A stretch of 64,000 nucleotides of DNA, taken from Aphanomyces cochlioides (Eukaryota; Oomycota; Saprolegniomycetes; Saprolegniales; Verrucalvaceae). Under the pieces are notes generated by a model. That model did not search any database. It worked only from the letters and a program-made list of their open reading frames with translations, and was not told where the DNA came from. A program made the translations under genes and the position numbers. Shown here piece after piece: positions 11,598 to 23,300 of this stretch (the stretch's first letter is position 1; each line of letters starts with the position of its first letter). Location: assembly GCA_019828595.1 (NCBI GenBank), contig JAHQRK010000021.1:310001-374000 (forward strand). The letters run 5' to 3'.

Positions 11598-11935
11598 TCA
11601 CTGGACCCATGGACAGTTTCCTAGACCAAAATGGACATGGGTGGCGTCTTTCAATGGTGCGTAGAGATATTTCAAGCGTGGCGTCTTTACACCTGTCGAT
11701 CCAGCCATGACAATATGCTCCGTCGCTGAGCATCATTTCCATCGAACTTAGAACACACGACGAAGCAGTCCGTAATGCGATGGCTAAAGAGAGGCGTATA
11801 TCTCTAGCAAGGACTGCTTTGACATAATTTGTGCAACGAGCATCCCAAGGATCGGCATACTGAACGATGTTTTCGCATGAGGATTGACAGGAGTAAGACA
11901 ACAAGGTGGTTGCACCTCTTGACAGGTCTGAAAAC
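11598..11935 (-). pseudogene. Relic of a third membrane-family gene (C-terminal part)
   Basis: On the minus strand, pieces in shifting frames match the family's C-terminal domain: MRKHRSVCRSLGCSLHKLC, then PLFSHRITDCFVVCSKFDG and SILSWLDRQ, ending in THVHFGLGNCPWVQ with a stop at 11598-11600. Frameshifts and internal stops break it. Its 5' side runs directly into beta-lactamase-family coding sequence at about 11935. The tail is the inverted counterpart of the fragment at 1-109. Confidence 0.65.
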
Positions 11936-12446
11936 CAATTCATACTCGGAAGTATACACGTCCATGCTCCACGTCGCCTTCGCACGCTCCAAAGACTGAA
12001 TTCATGGCCAAGAGATCGCCGAGCGTTGTGTATTGCCCAGCATACTTGTCTTGGAGAGAAAACCACGCCAAGTTTTGCTTCACAGGGTCCGACCATTGCA
12101 TCTTGCCGTCGTCAACGAATTTCGCAATCGCCAACGTGATAAATGTCTTGGTGAACGATCCGATTTGGAACATTGTGTCGGCCGTCACGGGGATATCGGC
12201 ATGTCCATGGGCCTTGGTACCAAATCCGTGCGCGAGGATTGTTTCATTCTTGTAGACGACGGAGAGCGCGATGCCTGGAATCGAGTAGCGTTTCATTTGC
12301 ACTTCAATAGAGGTGACAGCCTTGGCCGTCTTGTCGTCGAGACTCAAGCGTGGAGCAGTTGGTGGCGACGCGTTGGTAGCATTTGACTGTGCGGCGAGGC
12401 AAAGAGCCGATGTGAAGAGGAGAGCCCAAGCTAGACGTCGAGTCAT
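11936..12446 (-). pseudogene. Serine beta-lactamase-family protein, truncated copy 1
   Basis: Starts at 12446 with a clear signal peptide (MTRRLAWALLFTSALCLAAQ), so the ancestral product was probably secreted. The beta-lactamase/penicillin-binding-protein-like fold (PF00144 type) is shown by IPGIALSVVYKNETILAHGFG and FQIGSFTKTFITLAIAKFV; the catalytic S-x-x-K tetrad is SFTK, with the serine codon TCG at 12156-12158. The frame runs to LLAMNSVFGACEGDV and is then lost. A further stretch in another frame (MDVYTSEYELVF) still matches copy 2 before the sequence switches to membrane-family DNA. The Y-x-N and H/K-x-G motifs are missing, so the copy is dead. Confidence 0.7.
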
Positions 12447-12611
12447 GCCAACCCAAACGTATATGCGAATTGTCGATGCAAACATCTCGGTGGCTCCAAG
12501 TGCATCCTGGTTGGCGGCAATTGACCACTCTACAAGTTGAAGAAATCACGGGAAATACTCAAATCGGTTGAGGTTACCTAGTAGTTGTGATACGGGAACG
12601 ACTACATTTGC

Positions 12612-12676
12612 CATCCCAACGCCCCCATCCAGTCCCCCCTTCGCCCCCCAAGGCCCCCCGCAAAGTCCCCCACGTC
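12612..12676 (+). repeat. C-run cluster (G-quadruplex-prone on the minus strand)
   Basis: Five to six runs of five or six C are spaced by 3-6 bases. The complementary strand therefore has repeated G5-G6 tracts. Similar clusters occur at 50268-50292 and 50996-51060. It lies between the two beta-lactamase relics. No function is shown. Confidence 0.6.
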
Positions 12677-12745
12677 ACCATGTTCCAAGTTGACCAACGT
12701 CATGTTAATCGTCATGGTTGACTTCAACTGATGAGGTAGCACTGC

Positions 12746-14312
12746 TTACGCCCTTGTGAATTGTATATCTTGGACGACAATCAAGTCAGGAGTGAGCACT
12801 GTCACAATGGAGGTCATTTTGCCACCAAGTGGAACATCCCAGATCAATACTGCAGCATCTGACGTGGCAAACAAGCGGCCACCGTACGCTCCATACTGCA
12901 GCCACAAGTCATCTTTGTCTTGGAAGACCCGCACGCGGCCATAGAACGGCTCGACGCCTTGGAACGTACCAACCAAAGCTTGCTTGATCTTGTCAGGGAT
13001 GGTCAAACCACGAGTTTTGACCGACTGGCCGTCCAACAAGGCTGCCTCGCACGCTTTGGGTGGAAGGAACGACTTGGCAAAGTGAGTCGCCTTGTCAAAT
13101 GAAGCTTGGAGCTCGGTTTCAGGGACATCCAAGCAGATCCCCATGATGTACGACCGCATGACGTCCAAGATAATTCTAGCATCGCCAGAACCACCAACAG
13201 CTTCAGCGTTGGAGAGCAAGACAACACCAAGAGCATGGCTAAAAACCCATCCGTTGCGCGTCTTGAACGCAACAGTGTCGCCGCCCTTGTCGACATAGTC
13301 GTAGTCGTACAAGACATGGCCGACGACATCAAATCCATACCCAGCGCCCATGACTTCGCCATCAGGTTTGTACGAGTAATAGCCGATAAGAGGCGCCGAC
13401 GAAGCAAACATTGACTGAATTTTGTGACCTGTGATCATGTCCGAGATCGGGCGAGAGGATGCAAAGAGGCCATCGCCTTTGTTGAGCAAGAAGCGAGAAA
13501 ACTTGGACAAGTCGTTGGCGGTCGACAACATCGATCCTGCTGCTAGGTAGTTATTCTGTGGCCGCAGCGCAATGATCGAGTCGTTGAGGAGATTGAATGG
13601 CCCAGCGACGTTGTCTTGGCAGATTCAATGGCCGCTGGACATTTGGCTGACATCGCCCATGGTTTCTTGGCTTGGGCTTCAATGACTTGGCCGAGGATTT
13701 CAAAATTGAGATTCGCATAGGCGTAGCCAGGTCGAAGGGGTCGCGTCGTGTTGAAAATGGACAAATTGCGGACCAAGTCGTACTCGGTGGCGAAGACTTC
13801 AAGGGCCCACGCCACGTCACCTTCGTACGCTCCAAAGACTGAATTCATGGCCAAGAGATCGCCGAGCGTTGTGTATTCCTCGGCGTATTTGTCTTGGAGA
13901 GAAAACCACGCCAAGTGTTGCTTCACAGGGTCCGACCATTGCATCTTGCCGTCATCAACGAATTTCGCAATCGCCAACGCGATAAATGTCTTGGTGAACT
14001 ATCCGATTTGAAACATTGTGTCGGCTGTCACGGGGATATCGGCATGTCCATGGGCCTTGGTACCAAATCCGTGCGCGAGGATTGTTTCATTCTTGTAGAC
14101 GGCGGAGAGCGCGATGCCTGGAATCGAGTAGCGTTTCATTTGCTCTTCAATAAAGGCGACAGCCTTGGCCTTCTTGTCGTCGAGACTCAAGCGTGGAGTT
14201 CCTGGCGAATCGACCGCGCGGTTGGAAGGTTGACGAAAAGTCGTCCGGTCGACGGCATGGCCACGAGGCAAAGCAGAGCCACAAAGAACGCTGTCCAGGA
14301 TCGTCGAGTCAT
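12746..14312 (-). pseudogene. Serine beta-lactamase-family protein, copy 2, with stop at the catalytic serine
   Basis: A signal peptide begins at 14312 (MTRRSWTAFFVALLCLVAMP) but is out of frame with the mature domain. The mature part has IPGIALSAVYKNETILAHGFG. Where copy 1 reads GSFTK, this copy reads G-stop-FTK: the catalytic serine codon TCG is TAG at 13999-14001. Downstream are the Y-x-N motif (YAYANLNFEILGQV), a frame change with apparent loss of sequence near 13590-13640, and an intact 261-codon C-terminal half with KGGDTVAFKTRNGW, matching the family's third motif. At least three lesions make this a pseudogene. Copy 1 lies head to tail beside it, so this was a tandem pair. Confidence 0.78.
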
Positions 14313-14620
14313 GGCGTGTCGAGGCTGCAACTTTGACAATGAATGGGTGAGAGGATGGTTGACAGATTGTCATCCATGTGGAATGTTTGTGGAGTTTACT
14401 TGACTCCCACCCCAGACGCGGCGTCAGTTGTCACGGCTCGGCAGCAGCTTTCTTGACGTCGAGAGAGCTCTCAGTGACTTGTCCCAAGGCCACACAACCC
14501 AGCAGAGGGACGCTATCGATGCCAGCCACGACAGGATTGCATCATGGACGCAGAGGGCACTTTAGAGTGACTGAATGTGTGCAACACAGTCACTCTGGTC
14601 TACTTCATGCACAGTCTGCA
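14313..14620. other. Intergenic spacer upstream of the TPR gene
   Basis: About 300 bases between the divergent beta-lactamase relic and the TPR gene. I see no gene; it must hold the TPR gene promoter, but no clear motif stands out. Confidence 0.4.
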
Positions 14621-15823
14621 ATGCCGAGTCGTGTGGATAGTCGGTATGGCGCGCCGCCTCTCATTGCTGAGCGTTTGCCGGTGCGGAGTTGGGCTGGACT
14701 TGATTGGGATAGCTGGAGTTTGTCTGTTTCCGTCGACCAAATTGTAAAAATAGCAATGGAAGCTGCGTCGTTCCGCGACGACTTTGACGCGGCTGTGGCG
14801 GCGCGGACACCCCAAGCGTTCACAGTCCTTCACAAATACGTCGATGGATTGATCGCCCATGGAAGATTTGGACGCCATGTGACGCAAGTGGAGGAATCCC
14901 TCGCGCGACTTGTCGATTCATATGGAGTCGACGCGGTATGTTCACCTTTGGCGACTTCCACGTGACTCGCGCTTCTAGGTACAAACGATATGCGAAGAGT
15001 TTGTCCTGTGGTGCAATTCCGCGGCGATGGTTGCATTGAGTCAAGGTAGACGACGGCGCTTTGGGTTGTTTGAGCAGTGGAACTTGTAGGCGAATCGAGC
15101 GAAACGCTGGATTTACTGACTTTGGCTGACCAGCACACTACGCCAGGGACGTCGCATCTCGCTGACGACGACAAGCGCAAGCGCCTTCGTGGAATCACGC
15201 TCAATAACTTTGCATGCTATTTCAAACGGTAAGAGCTTTCGATGACTGACGACCATGATGAACAATCGCAGGCATGGCAAACTCCACACGGCGATTCAGT
15301 ACTTGGAGAAGACGCTCAAGCTGGAAGCGTCGATTTCAAACGTTGAGAATCCCGCAGGCACTCACTTGAATATCTGCGCCATTCTGTCGCAAATGGGCAG
15401 GTCCATCGCGTTTGATTCCCCTTGAAAACACTGATTGCAAGTCGATAGACACGCTCGCGCTGCAGAGCACGCTCAATGCGCGATTGAGTTGCTCAAGTTT
15501 GAGCGGACCAAAGCCAAAGACGAACTCTTGATGGAGAAGAGCAGCGATAGCATTTTAGCCATGGCGTATTACAACTGGGGAGTCGAATTGGAGCACATGC
15601 GTCGGTACGACCAAGCGATCAAGGCTTTCACGAGAGGTACGCAGTGCAACTTGGACGACTTTGTCAAAGTCTGGCATGCCATTTAGGACACGAAGTCGCA
15701 TGCAATGAGCTGGAAAACAATCATCCAATGATCCAAGCCATCTACAAAGCGCTCATTGAGGTAGAAGACCGCGTGGCGATCAAGAAGGGCTATTCCATCA
15801 CGCCGAGGGCTTCCCCGCGCTGA
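14621..15823 (+). CDS. TPR-repeat protein
   Basis: Six exons join in frame: 14621-14935, 14979-15045, 15090-15228, 15272-15400, 15449-15636 and 15687-15823. The middle and C-terminal exons contain tetratricopeptide-like helix pairs: ITLNNFACYFKRHGKLHTAI, QYLEKTLKLEASI, THLNICAILSQMGRHARAAE, HAQCAIELLKFERTK and MAYYNWGVELEHMRRYDQAI. The alternating pattern with conserved Ala/Gly/Tyr at TPR positions indicates a protein-interaction scaffold; partners cannot be inferred. All introns are GT-AG and 43-50 bases long. The start is the first ATG giving MPSRVDSRYGAPPL; an upstream in-frame extension exists but looks non-coding. The final residues (GYSITPRASPR) precede an AT-rich 3' flank. Confidence 0.72.
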
Positions 15824-15990
15824 CCTCACACTTCAAGATCTCAAAAAGAAATGATATAAAAAGTGATATTTTTGACAAATTAATTGAAAAAATAATTTGA
15901 ATTAATTCATTTTCTATTTTGAAATTCTTTTTGAACTCATTTTTTAATTTATTCGCACTTTCATTTTGGTGTGGAAGATCCAAGTCGAAA

Positions 15991-16833
15991 ATGGCGCTCG
16001 AGACATACCTCCGTTGTGCAGTCGGTATGAAGGAGACAAGACAGCTAGAGTGACTTAAACGGCGCTAGGTTGGCGCGTGATTCCTCCCGTACTGGATCAT
16101 ATCGCATCGTGCAGTCCAAATCTGCTGGAAGATCTTGTCCGTGTCCACTTTTTACCTCTTTGTTTGACGCTCTCGTAGATTGTTCGCGCGTTTGACGCGC
16201 CAAAAGCAATTGACGACCTGCTTGGAAGGGTATAACTAAAATATGCAATTGTGGGTCCTTATGCAGCAGTAGGATGCACCTCTTTTGCTCACCACGGAAC
16301 AAATGCGCAATGCAACTGCAGGTTTACAATTGATCGTCGAGTAAAGGCCCTTCTTTGTGATGCAATGTGCATATGACGAATACTTAGAGGTCTCAAACGA
16401 CAAAAGCTGACGTATCCATCGTCATCAACGCCGCAAGAGACTGAACAAGCATGGGAAGCAACATTACGCCAACTACAATCAGCTCTCGGTGCCATTCCCC
16501 ATCGAGATGCAATTTCGTGGGCATTACTCAAACAGTGGAAGCGTCAGGTCAAGCAAAAGCAACAGCAGAAGCAAGAAGGCGCAAATTCTTCGAGCTTTGC
16601 CAACTTGGATTGGAAAGTTGGCGTTGTCGTCGCGCGATCCTCGGACGTGGACAACTCTCCCAATGTTTATGTGCGTCTAAAGTGGACACTTGAGAGTGGC
16701 GAAGCATGTGTGTTGGATCTCAGTCCGTCCGAATTCCACGTAGGATTCATGTTTCGCTTTGTTCTCATTAGATTCCTGTGTCTAGGAGATGCACGAAGCG
16801 TTTAGGTCGATTGCAATTTCCATGGGCGACTAG
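15991..16833 (+). CDS. COMMD: COMM domain-containing protein
   Basis: Six exons join in frame: 15991-16024, 16069-16136, 16179-16229, 16273-16321, 16390-16739 and 16786-16833. The N-terminal helical part reads PPVLDHIASCSPNLLEDLIV and similar. After a Gln/Lys-rich linker, the COMM domain follows: ANLDWKVGVVVARSSD, YVRLKWTLESGEACVLDLSP and the closing helix SEFHEMHEAFRSIAI. COMMD proteins form the heteromeric ring of the Commander complex, which recycles membrane cargo from endosomes and touches cullin-RING ligase and NF-kB regulation in animals. Which of the ten paralogues this is cannot be told by eye. It converges on the longin-like gene with 29 bases between stops. Confidence 0.8.
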
Positions 16834-16862
16834 TTAGTGCACGGCAGTTTGATGTAGATGCT

Positions 16863-17816
16863 TCAGAAGCAAGCAAACTGATGAACCAAGTGAGTACAAC
16901 GTGTTGCTTCTGCATCAAGCGTACCTCGCTGGAGCATAATTATGGCTTCGTTAATAGCAGCTATGCACACTGCAGTATATGGTCCGCCTTGCTTGAATGA
17001 GACAACGAGCGTGGCATTCTCAATCGCCCGGACTTGGATGCTTGAGTTCCTTGCACCGAGAATTGTGATTGAATGTGCATTGTCGCCTACAAACGCCACT
17101 GCGCCATCGGTGAGACAAGAGTTCGTCAACTTTTGTACTTGTGTCCGACGCAAGCGTCCGCAATGATTGCATATTGACGAGTACACCCAATTGATCGACT
17201 TCGACCGTTGCGTAAGTGACGGCGTCGTCCGTGACCAAAATGGCTTTTTGAATGCCGCGCTGCTGCTGTACTGTTGAGAGTCGATTCATGAAGATCAAGG
17301 TGGGGATAGTCGTACATGTTGCGAGGATTGGTTTGACCGATTCACGAATCACTTCAGAGATCTTGTAATGAAATCCATGAAAATCGCGCAAGTTGTGGCC
17401 AATATTGCCTAAATCTCCGGCATATTCGTCGACAAACGCTGCGAGGATCTCCTTGGCAAGAAAGGCGCCAAACTTGGATCCATCTGCCACGTCAAAGAAG
17501 ATGGCGCAAAACACTTTGGCGCTTTCATTCACGACGATGGTAACTGCGACTAGAGTAAGCATTAGTTCGAGCACACACAGACATAAAGATGACGAACCGT
17601 TAGTAAATTCCATGTAGGACACTGGCGCGCCGGTCGTTTTTGCTGAAAACTCCAAAATGGCCGTCAACAGGGACCCGATCAACCGCGGCTATGCAAGCAA
17701 CAATGACTCGAGGGTACGAAGACAAAACATCAACGCACCTGTGGTATAGCGTGCAGAAACTCCTTGGAGAAGAGAACGAGTCCACTCGTCGCCATGACGA
17801 GCACATTCCGGAGCAT
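16863..17816 (-). CDS. Longin-like protein (tentative)
   Basis: The start at 17816 gives MLRNVLVMATSGLVLFSKEF, exon 1 ends at 17739, and following exons read LIGSLLTAILEFSAKTTGAP, VSYMEFTNVAVTIVVN, KVFCAIFFDVADGSKFGAFL, AKEILAAFVDEYAGDLGNIG, a helix SEVIRESVKPILA, then a second alpha/beta part (KAILVTDDAVTYATVE, SIQVRAIENATLVVSFKQGG). The beta-beta-alpha pattern and the 'ATSG..LFS' opening resemble longin domains of Mon1/Ccz1/Fuzzy-type trafficking proteins, but I cannot assign a subfamily. Introns are short and GT-AG. The 5' end lies about 67 bases from the 3' half of the interrupted tRNA. Confidence 0.55.
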
Positions 17817-17882
17817 TACCTTCCCAAAGATCGCTTTGGAGCGAAATTTTGAAAATGAAAAATAGACGAGTGGGAAAAATTG

Positions 17883-17926
17883 TGGTCTTACCCGGACTTG
17901 AACCGGGGACCTTCTCCACGTCAAGG
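17883..17926 (-). tRNA. 3' half of an interrupted tRNA-Val(GAC)
   Basis: Read on the minus strand, it begins with the repeated anticodon segment CCTTGACGTGGAGAA and continues with the variable loop, a T arm (CCCGG stem, TTCAAGT loop, CCGGG stem), the acceptor strand TAAGACC and discriminator A. The acceptor strand pairs perfectly over seven bases with GGTCTTA in the 5' half at 27203. The two halves together give a standard 73-base cloverleaf. The gene is split by the retrotransposon and should not yield a tRNA. Confidence 0.9.
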
Positions 17927-20363
17927 TTAACTGAGTATATTAAAGAATTAATATGGCCCAAAAGGGCCGCAAACTAGACTTTCGATTTTGGCTTCATAGG
18001 TCGCATAATAAATATGTGTTGCGAAATGTGACCTTGGAAGGTTCTTGTGGAAAATCGTCCAGTGTTGCTTAACCGAAATAGACTTGGGGTGTGGGGTAAT
18101 TTGGAGGAACCATGGCAGAAAGAAAATGTTGCATGGCGATTCAGGCTGTGAAAAAATTCAACAGTATAGAGAAGAGCCATACAAGCAACTTTCTTTTCAT
18201 GACCATCTTGATCCGAGTTGGTGGTGGCGAGATACGAGGCAATTTCGGGTTGACTGTGGAGGACTTGAAAATTTGTATACAAAAGTCTTGATAAAAATTC
18301 CAAGTGGAGGTACGCAGTGAAAAGGCCAAGTAAATAAAAGCTTGAGTTGGGGTCGATCCATGGATAAATAAATCGACAGGAGAGGAAGGCCAAAAATTGA
18401 CAAAAGGGTCGAAACAGAGTAAAATCAGGCCCAAGGAAAATAAATTGGCAAGAGGTAGGAGCCCAAAAAATCCAAAAAGGTCGTGGCCAATTTAATTCGA
18501 CCTCAGGAGGCCGAATTAAATCGCTGGATCCATGGGAAAAGCTGGGTTTGAGAGAAAAGACCATCCAAAATAAAATGTTCTTGGACGATTTGACCAGCCA
18601 AAAAAATCAACGAGGTCGGTCGTTCCATGACAAGCAAAGTTGATTTCAGGAGCGTCTTCATCGGAGTTGATGGTGGCGAGATAGAGGGAAAATCCCTTGT
18701 GGGTTGGGCTTTTGGGGTAAACCTCCCAAAAATAATAAAAAAGGGTAAAATATTTGGGAGGTGCCATTTTGACATGCGCCATGCGCGGATAGGTCTCGAG
18801 CGCGAGCATCGTCGGAGCTGGATTTCGAACGGCGCCGCGGTGCATGGAGCCACTTGGCAGAATCGTAGCGACGATACGTACGAAGGATAGCGCACCATTA
18901 GAATCGCCATAGGTAGTGTGTAGCGGGAGAGCGCTAGCCAAAACCAGTGTTTTTTCCAATCGGGCGTCTCGGCGGCCAAATTTGAAGGAGTCATAACTTC
19001 CGAACGGCTATGAGATAGATAGCCATACTTGGTGTCCTCCATCAATGGAGGCTAGCGGTGGATGCACCATATTAATCGGTGCATATAGAGTCGTGTAGCT
19101 GAAATGAGCTACGATGGTCGTTTTGGAGCCTTATCGGCTCAAAATGGTTTGGAATCGGAAGTTGGGTTCCTGTGCTGCTATCATGGTGCTTGATAGCTCA
19201 AATCCATCGCGAGGACATTCTCGAGCCTCTCCAACTCTAAGTTGGGCGATCGGAGTTGATTTGCGTTCAGGAGCCATTCCGATGAGTTTTAGCCATTTCA
19301 CCAAAAGTTGTCGGGGCGACGGCAAGTAGGTTCCAGGGCTTCAATCATCGCTCTTGATGGCTTAAAACACTCGTCTAGCCATGATAGGATGGAAAAGAGT
19401 CATAGCCGGTCGATTGGAAATGATTTGCGACCTGTAGCCGACTTAAGGTTTTGTAGCCGGTGGATAGGGGCGGTTGACATTTTGGATTGAGGATTGCGAG
19501 CAAACCAGGATGTTTCAGGGCGTTCTAACGCTTTGGCTAGTCGTAATAAGTGGTGGAGCCACCCACTAGACCCCTAGATGTCACTCGGTGACCGTAGGGA
19601 AAGCGTTCGAGTTGTCCTGGTGTTTCACCGGTTTGGGTGACAGTCCAAAATGGGTTCATGGTTTTGAACCATAGATCTGCAATATGTGCTAGTTGGTGTC
19701 GGCATAGAGCTCGATTCAACTGAGATAACAAGCCACTAAACGTAGAAATCCACGCAGTAGGTCGAGAGAAATTTCACTTTTGGTGACGGGTTGAAACCGG
19801 TTCAAAATGGGTGTCACCGGGTCGAATTTCCTTTCGAATTTTGTTTCGCGAGTTTGGAGAGGTTTGAGCACTCGCAAACTGGCACATCTTGAGGAGGAGA
19901 CATGGGAGAATCTTTTAGGCACCGTGGCGCAATTTTCCCGAACAAAAAGTGTGCACTCGATTTTGAGATTTCGCCCCCAGGGGGAGACGTCGTAACAATT
20001 TTCAAAGTGTTGTTGTGAGAGAATCACTGCACTTTTTTGCAATCTAACGCTTGCGTTTGTCTGCTTGGGATGTCTAGCAACCCTGATGACCATTAGAATG
20101 TCTGAAATGATCGTCAGAGCAATGCCAGAGTTGTCGATAGTTTTGCCATTTTGGGTGAACGGATAAAGTCAAGTCGATTTTGTGAACGACTCGGCATGAG
20201 ATAAAGTTACTTGGTGTGTTCATAGAGCTCTGTTAGCTGGGGCTAACGAGCCATCAAACGCATGAAAAGGCCAAGTGGGTCGCGAGAAAATCCACTTTGA
20301 GTTTTCCCATTGGTTTGGGTGACTTAGGTGAATTTCTTCAAAGGTTGCAATATAACATGCCTT
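17927..20363 (-). repeat. Long 3' region of the retrotransposon built of diverged repeats
   Basis: No ORF2-like coding is present. Two diverged units occur at about 18050-18330 and 18500-18780; both contain 'gagttg.tggtggcgagat' and nearby conserved words. Further towards ORF2, a landmark with catagag-(T)-AGCTG and a following TGAG/CTAAC-type block recurs near 19080, 19697 and 20221, spaced about 520-620 bases, together with repeats of ggtttgggtgac. The whole region looks like degenerate tandem units of about 0.5 kb. The extreme 3' end (sense) is atatactcagttaa. Confidence 0.55.
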
Positions 20364-23300
20364 TTAAGGTTCCAAGGTCTCGTTTTGAGATTGTGGTAAG
20401 ATTTGGGCAGAGAACCACTCATTCTGGTGCAAACTATGAAGCACCGATGTCAAGGAAGCCTTCGTGGAGTCGTCCAAGGAGGCTCGATTGACTTGGTACA
20501 GATGCCGCTTTATAATGTGTCCTGCTAAGCTGGATATCGTCATAGGTGTTTTGTTAGGTAAATCTGGACGGTAAATCCGGTCGCACCGAGTTTTCCATAT
20601 TGTATACCAAATACAAGATAAAAAAATTGGCCACAGCAAATTAAATCCAGCTTGGAGGTCTTTGTCTTGGAGTGCTATAGGAGAGAAGAATATTTTTTCC
20701 ATGGTAGTTGGCCAAGTAAAGTTAAGGGATCTGGCCATGGATTTAAATGGACTCCAACATGCTCGAGTATATGGACAGTCCAAGGTGAAATGTTTATACG
20801 TCTCCACTTCATGACAAAAAATACAAGTGTTCGGGATATCGTCCGAGTACTTGAATTTGTATCGGAGAGGTAAGGCTCGTATAAGCAGTCGATATATGAA
20901 AGCACTATACGTTGGCAGAATAAATTTGGGCTGCCTGTAGAATGCGACCACTTTAATATTTTCCTTGTGGGCATAAAAATCCGAGGGTACCAATAAATGC
21001 GCTGTAGGTAAAACCTCCTGAGCTGATTTGGATTTAAATTCATGAGTTAAATCATCCAAGGTGGCATCAATAAAGGGTAAAAAGCCATCTTTAAAATTTC
21101 CAGCCCAAGTAATTTCGGTAGCCGTTTGCCGATAAGGTGTAGGCTGACGAAAATTTATTTCTGTGTTCTCGGGTGGAGATGGTAGAATAGCTTTAAGTCT
21201 CCCGTGTAGAGCATACCACCATTTATGATCGGGAGTGGCTAAATGGCGTCTAGAGCATTGAGATTTAATCCAATCTAACAGGATTTTCCGATCCATAAGA
21301 TTGCCATTTTCATCGAGTAGGTGGCGAACATGGGTAAAATTTAATTTTGCCAGTGATACAGCATAATCATAAGTCTTTGGATAGCAGTGTTCAAAGACAG
21401 TTTTCTCCAAGGGTAAGAATTGATTGTGCCAAAGTGGAAAATTTCCATCGACTTGTACTGTGGGAAATTTAAGTGGGGTTGGAGATAAGGATAACCATAG
21501 TCGAGTAAATGCTGACCAGAGAGGTGGAACCTTATCTTGGTGTGATATGGCTTTGTACATACTAGAGTGTGGACTCATGAAAAGGAGATCATAAAAATTT
21601 CCCCATGGACTGAAGGCTCTGGAGAGTAAATATTCTCCAATGGATAGCCATGCTGGCAATTTCGTTTGACCATACGAGTTGTGAGGTGGTGCTAGGAGTA
21701 GCTTGAAGCATTTAAAGGTCATGACCCGGTGTAGTTTTGACCACCAGTGGGTAGACGATTTAAATCCGAGACCACCTTGTGCTTTTGGAAGGAAAATAAT
21801 GTCCGAGTTGAATTGATGCAAATAACGTTGAGTCGAATATGGATCAATTGTATCGCCGTGAATAAATTGCTTGGCGACCTTGTCGAATAGTTTGGCATAT
21901 TCTTTGTCGATCGGAATAAATTGGAGTTGATACCAGAGCACAGGAAAACAAATTGACCTTAGGATTGTCACTTTTCCGGGTAGGGTTCGTGCTCGATAAG
22001 ACCATAGTTGTGTTCTTGAGACCAATTTCTCCAATAGCGAATTTAAACGTGTTGTGGCTGTGATGTTGGGAGAAATTAAAAGGCCCAACGATTTAGCAGG
22101 TTTGTCATCAGTAATAGCCAAAGGTGCCAGGTCTGGAGGTAAATTGGCATGGGTTAATAATTCTGTCTTGGAGAGATTTAACTTGAAACCAGAGATATCA
22201 CAGAATTTTTTGACGATGTCGAGTTGGAGTTGCAACGTCGATGTATTTTTGGAGTACAATTGGGAGTCGTCTGCATAATAGCTCCCGGTGTGAGTGTGAT
22301 GACCAATTCGTATGCCCAAATCTTTTCTCTTGCGTATGGCTAAACACATAGGTTCTAGCGCCAAGACAAATAAAAGAGGTGATAATGGGTCGCCTTGTAA
22401 AACACCACGTTGGATCTTAAATGGGTTGGATAAATGTCCATTGACAATAATTCGTCCACGACGATTTGAATAAAGCACTTTGACCATGTTGAGAAAGGAC
22501 GGTGGAAAATTAAATTCCTTCAGGGTTGCCAATAAATAGGAATGGTTGACCCTATCAAAGGCTTTTTCAAAGTCCAAGAGGGCCACAATAGACTCGGAGG
22601 AATAAAACTTCATAAAGTGATTCAGGTCTTCCAAGCGCAGTAAATTGGTTTGGATTGATCGACCACGAATAAAACCTGTTTGATCCGGGTGGACTATCGA
22701 CTGAATGATTCTCTGCATTCGTTCTGCAAGGACCATTGTGAGGATTTTCACGTCGATATTGACCAAGCTGATGGGACGGTAATTTTTTGGGAGTAGTTTG
22801 TCGTCCTTTTTGTACAGCAGTACAATTAAACTTGTCAATTGGGAGGGTGCCAAGTTGGAGTGAGAGTTGATTTGGTAATAGTATAGCATTTCCAAAGCCA
22901 GGGACCATTCATGGGGAAACATTTTCAAAATTTCGTAGGGCAGTGAATTTGGCCCAGGAGTTGAATTCCGTTTGGAGTGTTTAATGGCAAAATAAAATTC
23001 GTTTGCCGTGAGAGGAGCCCCAATAAATCTCTTGTCGTCGATATTGAGTCGGCGAGATATCAGAGTTTTTAAATACTTGGCCATTCTTTCCTTGTCAACT
23101 GCCTCATGGTCGCCATACAGGTCAGAATAAAACTCGTGGAGTGTCGAGGAAATTGATTGTTGATCAGAAGCAATATTTCCATTGGACATTTTGAGTGCCT
23201 TGAAGGGAGATTTTTGTAAAGGGATTGTGCGAGGTGGCTTCAGGTGAAATTTGGTACACCTTTCCGCTTTCTCGAGATGAGTTTGCATAGCAGTATCTTC

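Noticed and set aside
14621..17816. Operon-like grouping of the TPR, COMMD and longin-like genes
   Set aside because: Each has its own introns and the last is on the opposite strand; this is ordinary compact eukaryotic spacing.
17974..18564. 196-codon minus-strand frame in the retrotransposon 3' region
   Set aside because: Lies in repeated DNA; the second repeat unit has the similar peptide in a different frame, so the similarity is at DNA level and not evidence of a protein.
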